Assembly: GCF_021021415.1 (NCBI RefSeq)
Contig: NZ_JAINWJ010000010.1
Span: forward strand, 124,001-188,000
DNA length: 64,000 bases
Reading direction: 5' to 3'
From: Martelella mediterranea
GTDB lineage: Bacteria > Pseudomonadota > Alphaproteobacteria > Rhizobiales > Rhizobiaceae
The position numbers and the translations under genes are program-made. The notes below the pieces were generated by a model. The model was not told the DNA's origin. It made no database searches and saw only the letters and a list, made by a program, of their open reading frames with translations. Shown in pieces: positions 43,755-53,915 of this stretch; position 1 is the first letter of the stretch, and every line of letters begins with the position of its first letter.

Positions 43755-45005
43755 ATGGCCCGCATCGTCATGAAATTCGGCGGCACGTCTGTCGCCAATA
43801 TCGAGCGTATCCGCAATGTGGCGCGCCATGTGAAACGGGAAGTCGATGCCGGCCACGAGGTCGCCGTCGTGGTCTCCGCCATGGCCGGCAAGACCAACGA
43901 ACTGGTGGAGTGGACGCGCGAGGCCTCGCCGATGCACGACGCCCGCGAATATGACGTCGTCGTTTCCTCCGGCGAGCAGGTGACCTCCGGTCTGCTGGCG
44001 ATCGTGCTGCAGGCGATGGGTGTCAATGCCCGCTCCTGGCAGGGCTGGCAGTTGCCGATCAAGACCGACGGCACCCATGGCGCGGCCCGCATCGTCGATA
44101 TCGACGGTTCGGACATCATCAAGCGCATGGGCGAGGGCCAGGTCGCCGTCTGCGCCGGTTTCCAGGGCATCGGCCCGGATAACCGGGTTGCGACGCTCGG
44201 TCGCGGCGGCTCGGATACCTCCGCCGTCGCCATCGCCGCCGCCGTAAAGGCCGATCGCTGCGACATCTACACCGATGTCGATGGCGTCTACACCACCGAT
44301 CCGCGCATCGAGCCGAAGGCCAGGCGCCTGAAGAAGGTGGCGTTCGAGGAAATGCTGGAAATGGCCTCGCTCGGCGCCAAGGTTCTGCAGGTTCGTTCGG
44401 TCGAGCTTGCCATGGTTCACAAGGTGCGCACATTCGTGCGTTCAAGCTTCGATGCGCCGGACGCCCCCGGCATGGGCGATTTCGACAATCCGCCCGGTAC
44501 CCTGATTTGCGACGAGGATGAGATTTTGGAACAGGAAGTCGTAACCGGCATCGCGTATGCCAAGGACGAGGCTCAGATTTCGCTGCGTCGCGTCGAAGAC
44601 CGCCCCGGCGTGGCCGCCGCCATCTTCGGCCCGCTCGCCGATGCCCATGTCAATGTCGATATGATCGTGCAGAACATCTCGGAAGAGGGCACGCATACCG
44701 ACATGACCTTCACCGTGCCGGCATCGGATGTGGAAAAGGCCAAGGCCGCGCTTGCCGCCAAGCAGTCGGAAATCGGCTATGACGTGATCCAGAGCGAGAC
44801 CGAGCTTGCCAAGATTTCGGTGATCGGCATCGGCATGCGCTCGCATTCCGGCGTTGCCGCCTCGGCCTTCAAGGCCCTGTCGCAGAAGGGCATCAACATC
44901 AAGGCGATCACGACGTCCGAGATCAAGATCTCGATCCTGATCGACGGCGCCTATGCCGAGCTTGCAGTCAGGACTTTGCATTCCTGCTACGGTCTCGATA
45001 AATAG
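43755..45005 (+). CDS. lysC: Aspartate kinase
   Basis: Phosphorylates aspartate as the first committed step toward lysine, threonine and methionine. It has 416 aa and is monofunctional. The kinase domain begins MARIVMKFGGTSVANIERI and includes RGGSDTSAVAIAAAV and YTDVDGVYTTDPRI. Two C-terminal ACT domains (about residues 265-410) imply feedback regulation by end-product amino acids. It is the first gene of the lysC-ptsP-prfA-prmC block conserved across Hyphomicrobiales. Confidence 0.96.
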   Translation: MARIVMKFGGTSVANIERIRNVARHVKREVDAGHEVAVVVSAMAGKTNELVEWTREASPMHDAREYDVVVSSGEQVTSGLLAIVLQAMGVNARSWQGWQLPIKTDGTHGAARIVDIDGSDIIKRMGEGQVAVCAGFQGIGPDNRVATLGRGGSDTSAVAIAAAVKADRCDIYTDVDGVYTTDPRIEPKARRLKKVAFEEMLEMASLGAKVLQVRSVELAMVHKVRTFVRSSFDAPDAPGMGDFDNPPGTLICDEDEILEQEVVTGIAYAKDEAQISLRRVEDRPGVAAAIFGPLADAHVNVDMIVQNISEEGTHTDMTFTVPASDVEKAKAALAAKQSEIGYDVIQSETELAKISVIGIGMRSHSGVAASAFKALSQKGINIKAITTSEIKISILIDGAYAELAVRTLHSCYGLDK

Positions 45006-45083
45006 ACCCTAAAAAGGGTGGCTGGTGAGTCCCGGTCACCCATGGAAGCCGAACGGACTTCCGCGAACGGGGACAGAACTGCA

Positions 45084-47351
45084 ATGAACCACCAGGCATC
45101 GAGCCCGCGCATCCTGCTGAAGCGGTTGAGGGAACTGATGGCGGAGCCATTGGAGCCGCAGGACCGCCTCGACCGTATCGTCGGCCAGATCGCCGACAAT
45201 ATGGTGGCCGCGGTGTGCTCGGTCTATGTGCTGCGCGCCGACAGCGTGCTCGAGCTTTACGCCACGCAAGGCCTGAAGCGCGATGCCGTTCACCTTGCCA
45301 GCCTGCGCATGGGGCAGGGCCTCGTGGGCACGATCGCGGCCTCGGCCCGTCCGCTGAACCTTTCCGACGCCCAATCGCATCCTGCCTTCCGTTACCTGCC
45401 GGAGACCGGCGAGGAAATCTATCACTCCTTCCTCGGCGTGCCGATCCTGCGCGCCGGCCGCACGCTCGGCGTTCTGGTCGTCCAGAACACCGACGAGCAT
45501 GCCTATAGCGAGGAGGAGGTCGAGGCGCTGCAGACGGCCGCGATGCTGCTGGCCGAACTGATCGCCTCCGGCGACCTGAAGAAGATCACCCGCCCTGGCA
45601 TGGAGCTCGACTTGACCCGTTCGGTGTCGCTGTCTGGCGATGCCTATGGCGAAGGCATCGCGCTCGGCCATGCCGTGCTGCACGAGCCGCGCATCGTCAT
45701 CAACAACCTCGTCAACGAGGACAGCGACGCCGAAATCGCGCGGCTGCGCGCGGCCGTCGAAAAACTGCGCTTCTCGATCGATGAGCTGTTGCAGCGCAAT
45801 GACGTGCCGTCGGAGGGCGAGCACCGCGAGGTGCTGGAAACCTACCGGATGTTCGCCCATGACCGCGGCTGGGTCCGCCGGCTGGAAGAGGCGATCACGC
45901 TTGGGTTGACCGCCGAGGGCGCGGTCGAGAAGGTGCAGAGCGACACCAAGGCGCGGATGATCCGGCTGACCGACCCGTTCATGCGCGACCGGATGCACGA
46001 TCTCGACGATCTCGCCAACAGGCTTCTGAGACAGCTGACCGGCGGGGAGATCGACCGCGACGGCGAGAATTTTCCCGATGACGCGGTCGTCGTGGCGCGG
46101 GTCATGGGCGCTGCCGAGCTTCTGGACTATCCGCGCGAAAAGCTGCGCGGCCTGGTGCTGGAGGACGGGGCCGCCACCAGCCATGTGATCATCGTCGCGC
46201 GCGCCATGGGCATTCCGGTGATCGGCCAGGCGACCGGCGTTGCCGCCCAGGTTGAAAACGGCGATGCCATCATCGTCGATGGCGACGACGGCGAGGTGCA
46301 TGTGCGCCCGCTCGATGCGCTTGTGGTCGCCTATGAGGAAAAGGTCCGCCTGCGCGCCCGCCGGCAGGAACAGTTCCGCGCGCTGCGCGCCGTCGAGCCG
46401 GTTTCCGCAGATGGCGTGCGTTTCAAGCTGATGATGAATGCCGGCCTGCTGGTCGACCTGCCGCAGCTTGATGATTCGGGCGCGGAAGGCATCGGCCTGT
46501 TCCGCACCGAGTTGCAGTTCATGATCGCCTCGCGCATGCCGAAGGCCGCCGAGCAGGAGAGTTTCTACCGACAGGTGCTCGACCATGCCGGCGACCGCCC
46601 GGTGACCTTCCGCACGCTCGATATCGGTTCCGACAAGATGGTCTCCTTCTTCCGCGCTCAGGAAGAGGAAAACCCGGCGATGGGCTGGCGCGCCATCCGG
46701 CTTGCGCTCGACCGGCCCTATCTCCTGCGCATGCAGATGCGCGCGCTGATGAAGGCGACGGCGGGGGAGACCCTGCGCGTCATGGTGCCGATGGTTTCCG
46801 AAGTGGGCGAGCTGCGCGAGACGCGGGCGCTGATGGCCAAGGAAATCCAGCATCTCGCCAAGTTCGGTCACCAGGTGCCGAAGAAGATTGAGCTCGGCGC
46901 CATGCTGGAAGTGCCGGCGCTGCTTTATGAGATCGATGAGCTGATGGCCGAGGTCGATTTCGTCTCGGTCGGGTCCAACGACCTCTACCAGTTCTTCATG
47001 GCGATCGATCGCGGCAATGCCCGCGTTTCCGACCGCTACGACACGATCAGCAAGCCGTTCCTCCGGATGCTGCGCGATATCGTGCGCGCGGGCGAGCGCA
47101 ACAATGTGCCGGTGACGCTGTGCGGCGAATATGCCAGCAAGCCGATTTCGGCGCTGGCGCTGTTTGCGATCGGCTACCGCGCCGTGTCGATGTCGCCGAC
47201 CGCGATCGGACCGGTGAAGGCAATGCTGCTCGGGCTCGATATCGACGCGGTCAGCGCCGAGATCAATGCCGCGCTCGACGATCCCGGCAACGGCACCCCG
47301 GTGCGCGCATTGCTTGAACGCTTTGCGAACGACCACAATATTCCGCTATAG
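45084..47351 (+). CDS. ptsP: Phosphoenolpyruvate-protein phosphotransferase PtsP (EI-Ntr)
   Basis: First enzyme of the nitrogen-related PTS, about 755 aa. An N-terminal GAF domain (about residues 25-165) senses small molecules, glutamine in characterised cases. It is followed by the swivelling phosphohistidine domain with the active His at about residue 367 in GAATSHVIIVARAMG, and the TIM-barrel with GIGLFRTELQFM, DIGSDKM and SVGSNDLYQFF. The start ATG at 45084 gives the rhizobial N-terminus LLKRLRELMAEPLEPQDRLD early; the frame extends to 45018. Confidence 0.95.
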   Translation: MNHQASSPRILLKRLRELMAEPLEPQDRLDRIVGQIADNMVAAVCSVYVLRADSVLELYATQGLKRDAVHLASLRMGQGLVGTIAASARPLNLSDAQSHPAFRYLPETGEEIYHSFLGVPILRAGRTLGVLVVQNTDEHAYSEEEVEALQTAAMLLAELIASGDLKKITRPGMELDLTRSVSLSGDAYGEGIALGHAVLHEPRIVINNLVNEDSDAEIARLRAAVEKLRFSIDELLQRNDVPSEGEHREVLETYRMFAHDRGWVRRLEEAITLGLTAEGAVEKVQSDTKARMIRLTDPFMRDRMHDLDDLANRLLRQLTGGEIDRDGENFPDDAVVVARVMGAAELLDYPREKLRGLVLEDGAATSHVIIVARAMGIPVIGQATGVAAQVENGDAIIVDGDDGEVHVRPLDALVVAYEEKVRLRARRQEQFRALRAVEPVSADGVRFKLMMNAGLLVDLPQLDDSGAEGIGLFRTELQFMIASRMPKAAEQESFYRQVLDHAGDRPVTFRTLDIGSDKMVSFFRAQEEENPAMGWRAIRLALDRPYLLRMQMRALMKATAGETLRVMVPMVSEVGELRETRALMAKEIQHLAKFGHQVPKKIELGAMLEVPALLYEIDELMAEVDFVSVGSNDLYQFFMAIDRGNARVSDRYDTISKPFLRMLRDIVRAGERNNVPVTLCGEYASKPISALALFAIGYRAVSMSPTAIGPVKAMLLGLDIDAVSAEINAALDDPGNGTPVRALLERFANDHNIPL

Positions 47352-47426
47352 ACGGCGTTCCGTCATAAGCGATCGGCGCGCGAGCGCTCCATAACAAACC
47401 TCCATAACCAGCGGAGTGATCCCGGC

Positions 47427-48509
47427 GTGGCAAGGCTACCCAAAGACAAGATGCGCGAACTTGAACGACGGTTCTCCGAGGTCGAGGCCCGGATGTCGTC
47501 CGGCCCCGACGCGGAAACCTATGTGAAGCTCGCCTCCGAATATGCCGAGCTGGAACCGGTGGTGAAGAAGATCCGCGACTATCAGGCCGCCGAAAGGGAG
47601 CTTGCCGATCTGGAAACCCTGCTTGCCGACAAGGCGACCGACCGCGAAATGCGCGAACTCGCCGAAATGGAAATGCCCGATCTCGAGGAGAAGATCGAGG
47701 CGCTGTCGGGCGAAATCCAGATCCTGCTGCTGCCGCGCGACGCCGCCGACGAAAAGAGCGCCGTGCTCGAAATCCGCGCGGGCACCGGCGGTTCCGAGGC
47801 GGCGCTGTTTGCCGGCGACCTGTTCCGCATGTATGAGCGTTACGCCTCTTCCAAGGGCTGGAAGGTGGAGGTGCTTTCGGCGAGCGAGGGCGATGCTGGC
47901 GGCTACAAGGAAATCATCGCCTCGGTCAGCGGCAAGGGCGTGTTCTCCCGGCTAAAATTCGAATCCGGCGTGCATCGGGTGCAACGCGTGCCCGAGACGG
48001 AGGCCGGCGGGCGCATTCATACATCGGCGGCGACCGTTGCCGTGCTGCCGGAAGCCGAGGATATCGATGTCGAGGTGCGTCAGGAAGATATCCGCATCGA
48101 CACGATGCGCTCCTCCGGTGCTGGCGGCCAGCACGTCAACACCACCGATTCGGCCGTACGCATCACGCACCTGCCGACCGGCATTGTCGTCACCTCATCG
48201 GAAAAATCCCAGCACCAGAACAGGGCGAAGGCGATGCAGGTGCTCAGGGCAAAGCTCTACGACATGGAACGCCAGCGCGCCGATGATGCCCGTTCCGCCG
48301 ACCGCAAGAGCCAGGTCGGCTCCGGCGACCGCTCGGAGCGCATCCGCACCTATAATTTTCCGCAGGGCCGGGTCACCGATCACCGCATCAACCTCACGCT
48401 CTACAAGCTCGATGCCGTGATTGCCGGCGATCTCGACGAGGTCGTGGATGCGCTGGTGGCCGATTATCAGGCCGGCCAGCTTGCCATGCTCGGCGTCGAG
48501 GCGCATTGA
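47427..48509 (+). CDS. prfA: Peptide chain release factor 1
   Basis: Recognises UAA/UAG stop codons and releases the peptide; 360 aa. The GGQ motif is seen in [18 protein letters not shown] (about residues 228-245) and the class-defining codon-recognition segment precedes it. The GTG start at 47427 gives [16 protein letters not shown], matching the family better than the internal ATG at 47451. Confidence 0.95.
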   Translation: MARLPKDKMRELERRFSEVEARMSSGPDAETYVKLASEYAELEPVVKKIRDYQAAERELADLETLLADKATDREMRELAEMEMPDLEEKIEALSGEIQILLLPRDAADEKSAVLEIRAGTGGSEAALFAGDLFRMYERYASSKGWKVEVLSASEGDAGGYKEIIASVSGKGVFSRLKFESGVHRVQRVPETEAGGRIHTSAATVAVLPEAEDIDVEVRQEDIRIDTMRSSGAGGQHVNTTDSAVRITHLPTGIVVTSSEKSQHQNRAKAMQVLRAKLYDMERQRADDARSADRKSQVGSGDRSERIRTYNFPQGRVTDHRINLTLYKLDAVIAGDLDEVVDALVADYQAGQLAMLGVEAH

Positions 48510-48510
48510 G

Positions 48511-49368
48511 GTGACGCTTTCGGAACTCTACCGCCAGACCGTCGACGCCTTCGCGGCGGCAGGTCTCGATGCGCCGCAGGAAGACGCCCGTCATCTCGTC
48601 AGCGGTGTGCTCGGCCTGACGCTGACCGAGATGGTGACCGAGGGTGCGCGCGTGATCGATGCCATCGAGATGCAGGCGGTCGCCGAAGCGGTCGAACGCC
48701 GCAAGAACCGCGAGCCGGTCTATCGTATTCTTGGCGCGCGCGAGTTCTACGGGCTCGATTTCCTGCTGTCGCCGGACACGCTGGAGCCGCGGCCCGATAC
48801 CGAAATCCTGGTCGAACACTGCCTGCCCTTCCTGAAACGCCGCATCGCCGAGACCGGGCGGGCGCGTTTCGTCGATCTCGGCACCGGAACCGGGGCGATC
48901 GCGATCACGCTGCTCAGCCAGTGTCCAGAAGCGGTGGGCGTTGCAACGGATATTTCCGAGGGCGCCCTTGAAACGGCGCGCGGCAATGCCTTGATAAATG
49001 GCGTAGGCGACCGGCTCGGCCTTAGACAGGGTTCGTGGTTCGAGGCAATCGACGGGCGTTTTGACATGATCGTGTCAAATCCGCCTTATATCGTCTCGGA
49101 CGAGATTGCGGCGCTTCAGCCCGAAGTTCGCGATTTTGATCCGTTGGCGGCCCTTGATGGCGGCGAAAGCGGCCTGGATGCCTATCGGGCGATCGCCGCC
49201 GGCGCAGGCGACCATCTCGCCGAAGGCGGGATCGTGGCGCTCGAAATCGGAGCCGAACAGAAGACGGCGGTGACCAGGGTGTTTACCGAAGCCGGTTTCA
49301 AACTCTCGGTTGCAGCGAAGGACCTCGGCGGAAACGACCGTGCATTGATCTTCATCAGGGCCGAATGA
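48511..49368 (+). CDS. prmC: Release-factor glutamine methyltransferase PrmC
   Basis: Methylates the GGQ glutamine of release factors using SAM; 285 aa. Motif I FVDLGTGTGAIAI (about residues 125-137) and the catalytic NPPY motif (SNPPYIVSDE) are intact. The GTG start at 48511 lies 1 bp after the prfA stop, so the enzyme and its substrate are made together. Confidence 0.94.
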   Translation: MTLSELYRQTVDAFAAAGLDAPQEDARHLVSGVLGLTLTEMVTEGARVIDAIEMQAVAEAVERRKNREPVYRILGAREFYGLDFLLSPDTLEPRPDTEILVEHCLPFLKRRIAETGRARFVDLGTGTGAIAITLLSQCPEAVGVATDISEGALETARGNALINGVGDRLGLRQGSWFEAIDGRFDMIVSNPPYIVSDEIAALQPEVRDFDPLAALDGGESGLDAYRAIAAGAGDHLAEGGIVALEIGAEQKTAVTRVFTEAGFKLSVAAKDLGGNDRALIFIRAE

Positions 49369-49781
49369 GGACGGAGACGGAGGCGGCGGCTTTTTGACCG
49401 CCGGCAATGGGCCTGTCTAAATATTTGAAACTGCGCGGCGTTCCTGTCGCGAAAGATTGCGATTTTCCGGCCCAGGCGCCCGGATTTTTTTGAAATCAGC
49501 TAAAGAAAGGGCTTGGAATTTCTCCACAGGCGGGCTAGGTTGCAGCCACGCAAAACGGCGACTGAAAGAAACAGCGATTCGTCGCTTGGCCTCAGTCTAC
49601 AGGTTTTCCGTCCAATGTTGGTTCATTGCGACTTACCGTCTTTTGCGTGATTCAGGTCCTTAAATTCCACGAATGGCAGCGCTGAGATGCCCTGCCGGAT
49701 GGACTATGCCGCCGTGTGTTCATGACACCGCCCGGCAAAGGGCGTAGCTCGACCATAAACAGAAATTCAGGTGAAGTTTTC

Positions 49782-50552
49782 ATGAGGTCAGGACAGCAGA
49801 ATAAACGCGGACGCGGGCGCGGCGGCAATAATAACAATTTCAACCGCAAGGGCGCCAATCCGCTGACCCGGACCTATGACAGCGCCGGTCCCGATGTGAA
49901 GGTCCGCGGCACCGCCCAGCATGTGGCGGAGAAATACATGACGCTGGCGCGCGACGCCCAGAGCGCCGGCGACCGCGTCATGGCTGAAAACTATCTTCAG
50001 CATGCCGAGCACTACAACCGGATCATCGCCGCCGCCCAGGCGCAGATGCAGGATCGCCACCAGCGCGACGACCGCTCCGACAATGATGATAATGACGACA
50101 ATGCCGCCCAGGCCAACGGCAACCGCGCCGATGATCGCAATGACGGCAATGATCGTAACGACCGCGGCGAGCGCAATGACCGCAACGAGCGCAATGACCG
50201 TCGCAACAATCGCCGCCCCGAGCAGGCCGTCGATGCCGATGGGCCGCAGCCGGTGATCGAGGGCACGCCCGCCGAAGTGATGGCAGAGGACGCCAACGGC
50301 CAGCCGGTCGACAAGCCGCGCCGTCGCGCCTCGACCGCCGCCCGCCCGCGCCGCACCAAGCGCGCCGCCGCCGAAACGGCGGCCGAGGGCGAAGCACCGG
50401 CAACCGAGGACAAGGCGCCCGCCGCCGAAGCCGCCCCGGAAGGCGAAGCCCCCAAGAAGCCCGCCCGCCGCCGACGCACGCCGAAGGCCGAAGCCGGCGA
50501 CAATGACGGCAACCGCGACGCCAAGGCGCTGGCTGACGCTGCTTCGGAGTAA
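49782..50552 (+). CDS. DUF4167 protein, low-complexity RNA-binding-like
   Basis: A 256-aa protein of the alphaproteobacterial DUF4167 family. The N-terminal conserved domain (residues about 15-85) is GANPLTRTYDSAGPDVKVRG then TAQHVAEKYMTLARDAQSAGD. The remainder is disordered: an Asp/Asn/Arg-rich run with NDRNDRGERNDRNERNDRR-type repeats (about residues 105-145) and an Ala/Pro/Lys-rich basic tail. The basic start GQQNKRGRGRGGNNNN suggests RNA binding. The 413-bp gap before it (49369-49781) holds no convincing gene. Function unknown. Confidence 0.88.
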   Translation: MRSGQQNKRGRGRGGNNNNFNRKGANPLTRTYDSAGPDVKVRGTAQHVAEKYMTLARDAQSAGDRVMAENYLQHAEHYNRIIAAAQAQMQDRHQRDDRSDNDDNDDNAAQANGNRADDRNDGNDRNDRGERNDRNERNDRRNNRRPEQAVDADGPQPVIEGTPAEVMAEDANGQPVDKPRRRASTAARPRRTKRAAAETAAEGEAPATEDKAPAAEAAPEGEAPKKPARRRRTPKAEAGDNDGNRDAKALADAASE

Positions 50553-50622
50553 GCAGCGGTCGTCGGGCTGAGGCGCAGGCGTTGGTTTCCGGCTTTCGAT
50601 ATCGGAAACCTCTCCGTTCCTG

Positions 50623-50768
50623 ATCTCTCCCCTTGAGGGAGAGATGCCCCCGACAGGGGCAGAGAGGGGTGAACCCTCTCCGAGAGTTCGGTGTTGGCGG
50701 CTTTTAGAGCTTGCGCCCTTTACCCCTCTCTGTCGCTTTCGCGACATCTGCCCCTCAAGGGGGGAGAT
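50623..50768. repeat. Paired inverted intergenic repeat (RIME-like)
   Basis: The left arm 50623-50672 (ATCTCTCCCCTTGAGGGAGA then GATGCCCCCGACAGGGGC) and the right arm 50719-50768 are inverted near-copies; the right arm on the minus strand reads ATCTCCCCCCTTGAGGGGCA then GATGTCGCGAAAGCGACA. The 46-bp spacer has no coding content. It fills most of the 50553-50862 gap between DUF4167 and cmk. Confidence 0.85.
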
Positions 50769-50862
50769 TATTGGCTGTGAGGTTTCTGGTTAAGACGGAC
50801 CGGAGCAGTCGCGGCAGACAAGCATATCGATTAAAGCCGGCCCCGGCCGGTGGCGGGGACGA

Positions 50863-51501
50863 ATGGCACTGGTGATTGCAATCGACGGGCCGGCGGCGGC
50901 CGGCAAGGGGACGCTGGCGCGCAGGCTCGCCGCGCATTACGGCCTGCCGCATCTCGATACCGGCCTCACCTATCGCGCCACCGCCAAGGCGCTCATCGAT
51001 GCCGGCAAGCCGCTCGATGACGAGGCGATCGCCGCCGAAATGGCCGGCGCGATCGATCTTTCCGGATTGGACCGCGCCGTGCTTTCCGCCCACGAAATCG
51101 GCGAAGCGGCCTCGAAGGTCGCGGCCATGCCCAAGGTGCGCGTTGCGCTCGTCGCCGCACAGCGCCGCTTTGCCGAAACCGGCAGGGGCGCGGTGCTCGA
51201 CGGGCGCGACATCGGCACGGTGGTCTGCCCCGATGCGACGGTGAAGCTCTACGTCACCGCCGATGCCGAACTGCGCGCCCAACGCCGTTATGACGAGATC
51301 GTCGCCGGCGGCGGCGTTGCCGATTTCGCCGAAATTTTCGAAGACGTGAAGCGCCGCGACGCGCGCGACATGAGTCGCGAGGACAGTCCGCTCAGGCCGG
51401 CGGACGATGCGCACTTGCTTGATACGTCCAAAATGGGTATAGAGGCCGCGTTTCAGGCCGCGCGCGCGATTATCGACGGGCAGCTTGACCGGAATAACTG
51501 A
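50863..51501 (+). CDS. cmk: Cytidylate kinase
   Basis: Phosphorylates CMP and dCMP to the diphosphates; 212 aa. The P-loop [17 protein letters not shown] is at residues 6-22, followed by [30 protein letters not shown] and a lid region [20 protein letters not shown]. It precedes rpsA as in most alphaproteobacteria, but aroA, which usually lies upstream of cmk, is not here. Confidence 0.96.
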   Translation: MALVIAIDGPAAAGKGTLARRLAAHYGLPHLDTGLTYRATAKALIDAGKPLDDEAIAAEMAGAIDLSGLDRAVLSAHEIGEAASKVAAMPKVRVALVAAQRRFAETGRGAVLDGRDIGTVVCPDATVKLYVTADAELRAQRRYDEIVAGGGVADFAEIFEDVKRRDARDMSREDSPLRPADDAHLLDTSKMGIEAAFQAARAIIDGQLDRNN

Positions 51502-51662
51502 AATTGGCGGGGTTTCCCGCATATAGAGGTTTTCACAGCATCCACGCGCCGGAATGCTCTTTACCATAAGGGAAAGAGGGGTGCTCTGACTACCTGATAT
51601 CAACACCAGCCACCGGCGCATCCGTGTCAGGCTTTTTGAGCCGGCACGATCCAGGAGTTTTC

Positions 51663-53369
51663 ATGACTGCACAAACCCCCACGCGCGACGATTTCGCCGC
51701 AATGCTGGAAGAATCCTTCGGCGCCAACAATGATCTGGCCGAAGGCTATGTCGCCAAGGGCCTCGTTACGGGCATCGAAAAGGATGTCGCCATCATCGAT
51801 GTCGGCCTCAAGGTCGAAGGCCGCGTGCCGCTGAAGGAATTCGGCGCCAAGGGCAAGGACGGCGAACTGAACGTCGGCGACGAGGTCGAAGTCTATGTCG
51901 AGCGCATCGAGAACGCGCTGGGCGAGGCTGTCCTGTCGCGCGAAAAGGCGCGCCGCGAGGAATCGTGGATCAAGCTCGAAGCCAAGTTCGAGGCTGGTGA
52001 GCGCGTTGAAGGTCTGATCTTCAACCAGGTCAAGGGCGGCTTCACCGTCGATCTCGACGGCGCGATCGCCTTCCTGCCGCGTTCGCAGGTGGATATCCGT
52101 CCGATCCGCGACGTTTCCCCGCTGATGCACACGCCGCAGCCGTTCGAAATCCTGAAGATGGACAAGCGCCGCGGCAACATCGTCGTTTCGCGCCGGACCG
52201 TTCTTGAGGAAAGCCGCGCGGAACAGCGTTCGGAAATCGTCCAGAACCTCGAAGAAGGTCAGGTCGTTGAAGGTGTTGTCAAGAACATCACCGATTACGG
52301 CGCCTTCGTCGATCTCGGCGGTATCGACGGTCTGCTGCACGTCACCGACATGGCATGGCGCCGCGTCAACCACCCGACCGAGCTTCTGTCCATCGGCCAG
52401 AACGTCAAGGTTCAGATCATCCGCATCAACCAGGAAACGCACCGCATTTCGCTGGGCATGAAGCAGCTTGAAGCTGACCCGTGGGATGGCATTTCGGCCA
52501 AGTATCCGGAAGGCAAGAAGATTTCCGGTACGGTTACGAACATCACCGATTACGGTGCGTTCGTCGAGCTGGAGCCGGGCATTGAAGGCCTGATCCACAT
52601 CTCGGAAATGTCCTGGACCAAGAAGAACGTCCACCCCGGCAAGATCCTGTCGACCACGCAGGACGTCGATGTCGTCGTTCTCGAAGTCGACCCGGCCAAG
52701 CGCCGCATCTCGCTCGGTCTCAAGCAGACGCTCGAGAATCCGTGGGAAGCTTTCTCCTTCTCCAACCCGCCCGGTACCGAAGTCGAAGGCGAGATCAAGA
52801 ACAAGACCGAATTCGGCCTGTTCATCGGTCTCGAAGGCGATGTCGACGGCATGGTGCACCTTTCCGATCTCGACTGGAACCGTCCGGGCGAGCAGGTCAT
52901 CGAGGAATACAACAAGGGCGATATCGTCAAGGCTGTCGTTCTCGATGTGGACATCGAAAAGGAACGCATCTCGCTCGGCATCAAGCAGCTCGGCAAGGAT
53001 GCGCTGACGGAAGCGGCCGCTTCCGGCGATCTGCGCAAGGGCGCTGTCGTTTCCTGCGAAGTCATCGGCACCAATGACGGCGGCGTTGAAGTGAAGCTCG
53101 TCAACCACGACGACATCACCGCCTTCATCCGCCGTTCGGATCTTGCCCGCGACCGCGACGACCAGCGCCCCGAGCGTTTCTCGGTCGGCCAGGTCTTCGA
53201 TGCCCGCGTCACCAACTTCTCCAAGCGCGACCGCAAGGTCATGCTGTCGATCAAGGCGCTGGAAATCGCCGAGGAGAAGGAAGCCGTGGCACAGTTCGGT
53301 TCGTCCGACAGTGGCGCTTCGCTCGGCGACATCCTGGGCGCGGCTCTCAAGAACCGCGACGACCAGTAA
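51663..53369 (+). CDS. rpsA: 30S ribosomal protein S1
   Basis: A large ribosomal protein of 568 aa that captures mRNA and aids initiation. It has six S1 OB-fold repeats, seen from recurring blocks such as GVVKNITDYGAFVDLGGIDG, GTVTNITDYGAFVELEPGIE and GEIKNKTEFGLFIGLEGDVD, each ending in RISLGMKQ-like strands. CAGGAG lies upstream of the ATG at 51663; the frame to 51624 is leader. Codon use is more biased than in neighbours (few rare codons), fitting high expression. Confidence 0.97.
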   Translation: MTAQTPTRDDFAAMLEESFGANNDLAEGYVAKGLVTGIEKDVAIIDVGLKVEGRVPLKEFGAKGKDGELNVGDEVEVYVERIENALGEAVLSREKARREESWIKLEAKFEAGERVEGLIFNQVKGGFTVDLDGAIAFLPRSQVDIRPIRDVSPLMHTPQPFEILKMDKRRGNIVVSRRTVLEESRAEQRSEIVQNLEEGQVVEGVVKNITDYGAFVDLGGIDGLLHVTDMAWRRVNHPTELLSIGQNVKVQIIRINQETHRISLGMKQLEADPWDGISAKYPEGKKISGTVTNITDYGAFVELEPGIEGLIHISEMSWTKKNVHPGKILSTTQDVDVVVLEVDPAKRRISLGLKQTLENPWEAFSFSNPPGTEVEGEIKNKTEFGLFIGLEGDVDGMVHLSDLDWNRPGEQVIEEYNKGDIVKAVVLDVDIEKERISLGIKQLGKDALTEAAASGDLRKGAVVSCEVIGTNDGGVEVKLVNHDDITAFIRRSDLARDRDDQRPERFSVGQVFDARVTNFSKRDRKVMLSIKALEIAEEKEAVAQFGSSDSGASLGDILGAALKNRDDQ

Positions 53370-53395
53370 GCTTCGCTTGCTTCACGAATAGAAAG

Positions 53396-53425
53396 ACCGC
53401 CGGGTGGCAACGCCCGGCGGTTTTG
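53396..53425 (+). terminator. Rho-independent terminator after rpsA
   Basis: ACCGCCGGG/CCCGGCGGT stem with an 8-base loop followed by TTTTGT, 26 bp after the rpsA stop. Confidence 0.85.
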
Positions 53426-53517
53426 TGTTGTGTACCGCTTTCTCGTTTTATGCCGTCAAACTCTTGACCTCACGCGCTCACCTTCCAATCTTCGGAACAC
53501 GACGCAAGGAAAAGATC

Positions 53518-53871
53518 ATGGCCTACAAAAAGCCGATATTGCCCGGCACCAGCAGCAGGCCGCTGGATCCGGATCTGGACGCTCTGCAATACGAAATCAT
53601 GCAGGAGACGGCGCAGGCGCTGGGGCGGATCGGCGGACGGCTGGAAGAGGCGTTGGCGGCGCTCAGACGCCACGACGAGACGCCGGGCTCCAATCAGGAC
53701 CGCGACGAACTGGTTCAGGCAGCGGCCGACCGCGCTTTCGCGCTGTTCATCCAGCGCGATTATCTGGGGCTGCGTACCGACCACCATCTGAAGTCGACCT
53801 ATGACATACCGCGCGAGGTGATGCTCAGGATCGGGGTGATGAAGAAGCGGGAGAAGGACGACGGGGTTTGA
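53518..53871 (+). CDS. Small conserved soluble protein, possibly DUF6665
   Basis: A 117-aa helical protein. The pattern LDALQYEIMQETAQALGRIGGRLEEAL, then LVQAAADRAFALFIQRDYLGLR and a C-terminal YDIPREVMLRIG resembles DUF6665 proteins as I remember them; this is tentative. It starts at the ATG at 53518 with AAGGAAAAG upstream; the open frame from 53404 runs through the rpsA terminator and is rejected. Function unknown. Confidence 0.75.
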   Translation: MAYKKPILPGTSSRPLDPDLDALQYEIMQETAQALGRIGGRLEEALAALRRHDETPGSNQDRDELVQAAADRAFALFIQRDYLGLRTDHHLKSTYDIPREVMLRIGVMKKREKDDGV

Positions 53872-53915
53872 GCATTGCGCAGGCTTCGAGCCGCTGATCA
53901 GGCACGCGCTGATCC

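Noticed and set aside
45006-45050. Possible hairpin between lysC and ptsP
   Set aside because: GGGTGGC...GTCACCC pairing is imperfect with no U-tract, and the gap is short; not enough for a terminator call.
45036-47336. 766-codon open frame antisense to ptsP
   Set aside because: It lies fully opposite an intact EI-Ntr gene and shows only arginine-, histidine- and aspartate-rich composition.
49457-49663. 68-codon open frame in the prmC-DUF4167 gap
   Set aside because: No ribosome site, no recognisable composition or motif; treated as non-coding leader.
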